From contig JBQTIP010000188.1 in the NCBI GenBank assembly GCA_052388025.1, positions 1-24,587 of the forward strand: 24,587 bases of DNA, read 5' to 3'. The DNA is from JBQTIP01 sp052388025. GTDB lineage: Bacteria; Actinomycetota; UBA4738; HRBIN12. Shown here in pieces: positions 22,482 through 24,587 of this stretch. Every line of letters starts with the position of its first letter. The first letter of the stretch is position 1. Under the pieces are notes generated by a model. That model was not told the DNA's origin. It did no database searches and saw only the letters and a list, made by a program, of their open reading frames with translations. The position numbers were made by a program, and so were the translations under genes.

Positions 22482-24147
22482 CGGCTCGGTCCATGGACTC
22501 AGGCGCCGAGACGCCGAGCAGCGAGAGCACGTTCGCGATGGCTTGCCCGGCGGCCGTGCAAAGCCACAGCCGGGCCTGTGTGAGCGCGTCATCGTCGGTC
22601 AGAACCCGGCACTCGGTGTAGAACCGGTGGAATCGATCCGCGAAGCGCTGCGCGTAGTGCGTCAGCCGGTGCGGCCCACGGAGCTCGGCGGCGGACCGGA
22701 TCTGTTCGGGCAACTCCGCGATGACCCGGAGGAGGTCGAGCTCGGACTCCGTGCAGAGCACGCCGAGGTCGACATCTTCGATCGGACGGCGCGCGACGCC
22801 GCCCTCGGCCGCGTGGCGAAGGATGCTCGCGATCCTGGCGTGCCCGTATTGCACGTAATAGACGGGGTTGTCGAGGGTCTGGCGCTTCACCGCCTCGATG
22901 TCGAAGTCGAGGGGCGAGTCGTTCGAGCGCGACAGCAGTGTGAAGCGCGTTGCGTCGGCGCCGACCTCGTCGAGGAGCTCGTCGAGGGTCACGATCTCGC
23001 CGGCGCGCTTGCTCATCCTGACCGCCTCCCCGGCCCGTAGGAGCGAGACGAACTGGTAAAGGACGATCTCGACGGCGTCCGGGTCGAAGCCGAGCGCCTC
23101 GGCCGCGCCCCTCACCCTGACGACGTCGCCATGGTGGTCCGCGCCCCAGACGTAGATCAGCCGGTGGAAGCCGCGCGCGAACTTGTCGATGAGGTAGGCG
23201 CAGTCGGCGGCGAAGTAGGTGGGCGCGCCGTTGGCCCGAGTGAGCACACGGTCCTTATCGTCGCCGAACGCCGTCGACCGGAAGAAGACCGCGCCCTCGG
23301 CGTCGTAGGCGTGGCCTGCCGTGCGGAGCCGGTCAATCGCTCGCTCGATCGCACCCCTCTCGTGCAGCTCGCGCTCGGAGAAGTACACGTCGAAGCGAAC
23401 ACCGAAGCGCCCGAGCGTCTCCTTGATGCCGTCCAGCACGCGGCCGGCGCCCTCGTGGAGGAGTCTCGCGAGCCGCTCCCCCGGCGGAAGATCGACCAGG
23501 GACGCGCCGAGCTCGGCGGCGATATCCCTCGCGACGTCGACCAGGTACTCGCCGTGGTAGCCGCCCTCCGGTATGACCGCGTCACGGCCGAACAGCTCCA
23601 GGTACCGAGCCTCGACGGAGGATCCAAACAGCTCCATCTGCCGGCCTGCGTCGTTGAAGTAGAACTCGCGCTCGACCCGCCAGCCGGCGGCTTCGAGGAC
23701 GTTCGCCAGCGCGTCGCCGACGACGGCGTTGCGCGCGTGGCCGATGTGCAGTGGGCCGGTGGGGTTCGCAGAGACGTATTCGACCTGCGCGGATAGTCCG
23801 GAGGGCTCGGCCCGCCCGTACGCAGGGCCACGTTCCACCACCTCGCGCAACACATCGAAGAGCCACTCGTCGCCGACGAAGATGTTGATGAAGCCGGGTC
23901 CCGCGACCTCAACGCGCTCGACGACGCCGCCAGGGGGAAAGTGGGGCACGATCACCGCAGCCACCTCACGGGGGTTCAGGCCGAGCCGGGCTGCGAGAAC
24001 GAGCGCGACGTTCGTGGAGAAGTCGCCGAACTCCTTCTGTTTCGGTTTCGCGAGCTCGACCTCGGGAAGCGGGGGTGACAGACCGAGCTCCGCCGCGGCC
24101 CCGGCGAGGGCTTCGGCCACCAGACGCGAGAGCTGGTCCTCGATCAT
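22474..24147 (-). CDS. argS: Arginyl-tRNA synthetase
   Basis: A class I aminoacyl-tRNA synthetase charging tRNA-Arg. The 557-residue chain has the N-terminal Add-1 domain recognising the tRNA D-loop (about 1-95, including KQKEFGDFSTNVAL), then the HIGH motif in ANPTGPLHIGHARNAVVGD (HIGH at 134-137), GADHHGDVVRV, and the KMSKS-equivalent MSKRAGEIVTLDE at 378-390, followed by the DALR anticodon-binding domain with its QYGHARIASIL segment. MSKR replaces the classic KMSKS, common in bacterial ArgRS. The ATG at 24147 has no clear Shine-Dalgarno and follows the response-regulator stop by 18 nt. Its end overlaps the acetyltransferase. Confidence 0.97.
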   Translation of the reverse strand: MIEDQLSRLVAEALAGAAAELGLSPPLPEVELAKPKQKEFGDFSTNVALVLAARLGLNPREVAAVIVPHFPPGGVVERVEVAGPGFINIFVGDEWLFDVLREVVERGPAYGRAEPSGLSAQVEYVSANPTGPLHIGHARNAVVGDALANVLEAAGWRVEREFYFNDAGRQMELFGSSVEARYLELFGRDAVIPEGGYHGEYLVDVARDIAAELGASLVDLPPGERLARLLHEGAGRVLDGIKETLGRFGVRFDVYFSERELHERGAIERAIDRLRTAGHAYDAEGAVFFRSTAFGDDKDRVLTRANGAPTYFAADCAYLIDKFARGFHRLIYVWGADHHGDVVRVRGAAEALGFDPDAVEIVLYQFVSLLRAGEAVRMSKRAGEIVTLDELLDEVGADATRFTLLSRSNDSPLDFDIEAVKRQTLDNPVYYVQYGHARIASILRHAAEGGVARRPIEDVDLGVLCTESELDLLRVIAELPEQIRSAAELRGPHRLTHYAQRFADRFHRFYTECRVLTDDDALTQARLWLCTAAGQAIANVLSLLGVSAPESMDRADG

Positions 24148-24165
24148 CGTGTGCGGCGGGCGGGG

Positions 24166-24558
24166 CTAGCTCGAGCCTGTGCCGGCGAGCAGCCGCCGCA
24201 CGATGTCGACCAGCTTGATCGGGTCGAAGGGCTTGGTCACGTACTCCACCACGCCGAGAGCGTAGCCGCGTCGTCGGTCCTCGTCCTGGGTACGGGCCGA
24301 CAGGAGGATCACGGGCACGCCGTGCAGCTCCGGGTCCTCCTTCAGCCGGCGGCAGACCTCCCAGCCGTCGACACCGGGCATCATGACGTCGAGGACGATG
24401 ACGTCCGGCCTGCGGGTGCGCGCCTTCTCCATCGCCTCCTCGCCGCCCAGCGCCGTCTCCACGTCGTATCCGTCGATGCGGAAGTTGACCTGGATCAGCC
24501 GGACGATCACGGGGTCGTCGTCGACGATCAGGACCCGAGGTCTCGCCTCTTCGTCCAA
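24166..24558 (-). CDS. Single-domain response regulator (REC only)
   Basis: The 130-residue protein is a lone phosphoacceptor receiver domain. The acidic pocket VDDDP (12-16), phosphoacceptor Asp57 in IVLDVMMPGVDGW, Ser87 in LLSA and Lys109 in YVTKPFD are all in place, so it should be phosphorylated. No output domain or neighbouring histidine kinase is visible. The earliest start in the window is TTG at 24558, 9 nt beyond a TATGCT that could be a -10 box; the frame remains open to the window edge, so a start further upstream is possible. It precedes argS by 18 nt and may be co-transcribed with it. It probably acts by protein-protein contact with an unlinked partner. Confidence 0.85.
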   Translation of the reverse strand: MDEEARPRVLIVDDDPVIVRLIQVNFRIDGYDVETALGGEEAMEKARTRRPDVIVLDVMMPGVDGWEVCRRLKEDPELHGVPVILLSARTQDEDRRRGYALGVVEYVTKPFDPIKLVDIVRRLLAGTGSS

Positions 24559-24587
24559 GTCCCACGCAGCATAGAGCCGGGATGCAC

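Overview
This window is high-GC bacterial chromosome, almost certainly from a deep or uncultured lineage of Actinomycetota. The evidence is the gene order argS-hom-thrC-thrB ... rho-rpmE-prfA-prmC-tsaC-rpiB-glyA-wecA, a Rho with a long Arg/Asp/Gly/Glu-rich insertion, an RpiB with glutamate rather than cysteine at the catalytic position, a DivIVA-domain protein, a MarP-like protease, frequent GTG/TTG starts and many 4-nt gene overlaps. Nearly all genes lie on the minus strand, so transcription runs from high to low coordinates.

Layout in transcription order. (1) 24558-18738: a single-domain response regulator, then argS, a GNAT acetyltransferase, hom, thrC and thrB. From argS on, these are joined by 4-8 nt overlaps; they make arginyl-tRNA and threonine. 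(2) 18698-16425: a glycogen-debranching-like glycosidase with its own promoter, ending at a perfect 12-bp hairpin shared with a convergent gene. (3) 14415-16370, plus strand: a MarP-like membrane serine protease followed by a decayed fragment of a DUF11 / CTPGYWKNH surface protein. (4) 14295-10477: a metallophosphoesterase, cyclic 2,3-diphosphoglycerate synthetase, an ATP-cone 2-phosphoglycerate kinase and a fructose-6-phosphate-aldolase-type transaldolase. These run with short gaps into rho, rpmE and a DUF1385 membrane protein. (5) 7629-1: a second operon with a good promoter and Shine-Dalgarno: a DivIVA-domain gene, prfA, prmC, tsaC, an LMW protein tyrosine phosphatase, rpiB, glyA, wecA and a frameshifted agmatinase-type gene that runs off the window.

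The most notable content is region 4. Adjacent genes encode both known steps of cyclic 2,3-diphosphoglycerate (cDPG) synthesis, 2-phosphoglycerate to 2,3-DPG to cDPG, a pathway best known from thermophilic methanogenic archaea. The first gene of the same run is a metallophosphoesterase, a natural candidate for turning the molecule over. This module, with the protease and the glycosidase, fills about 8 kb between thrB and rho, which are usually close together in Actinomycetota. No tRNA, rRNA, CRISPR array, insertion sequence or prophage gene was seen.
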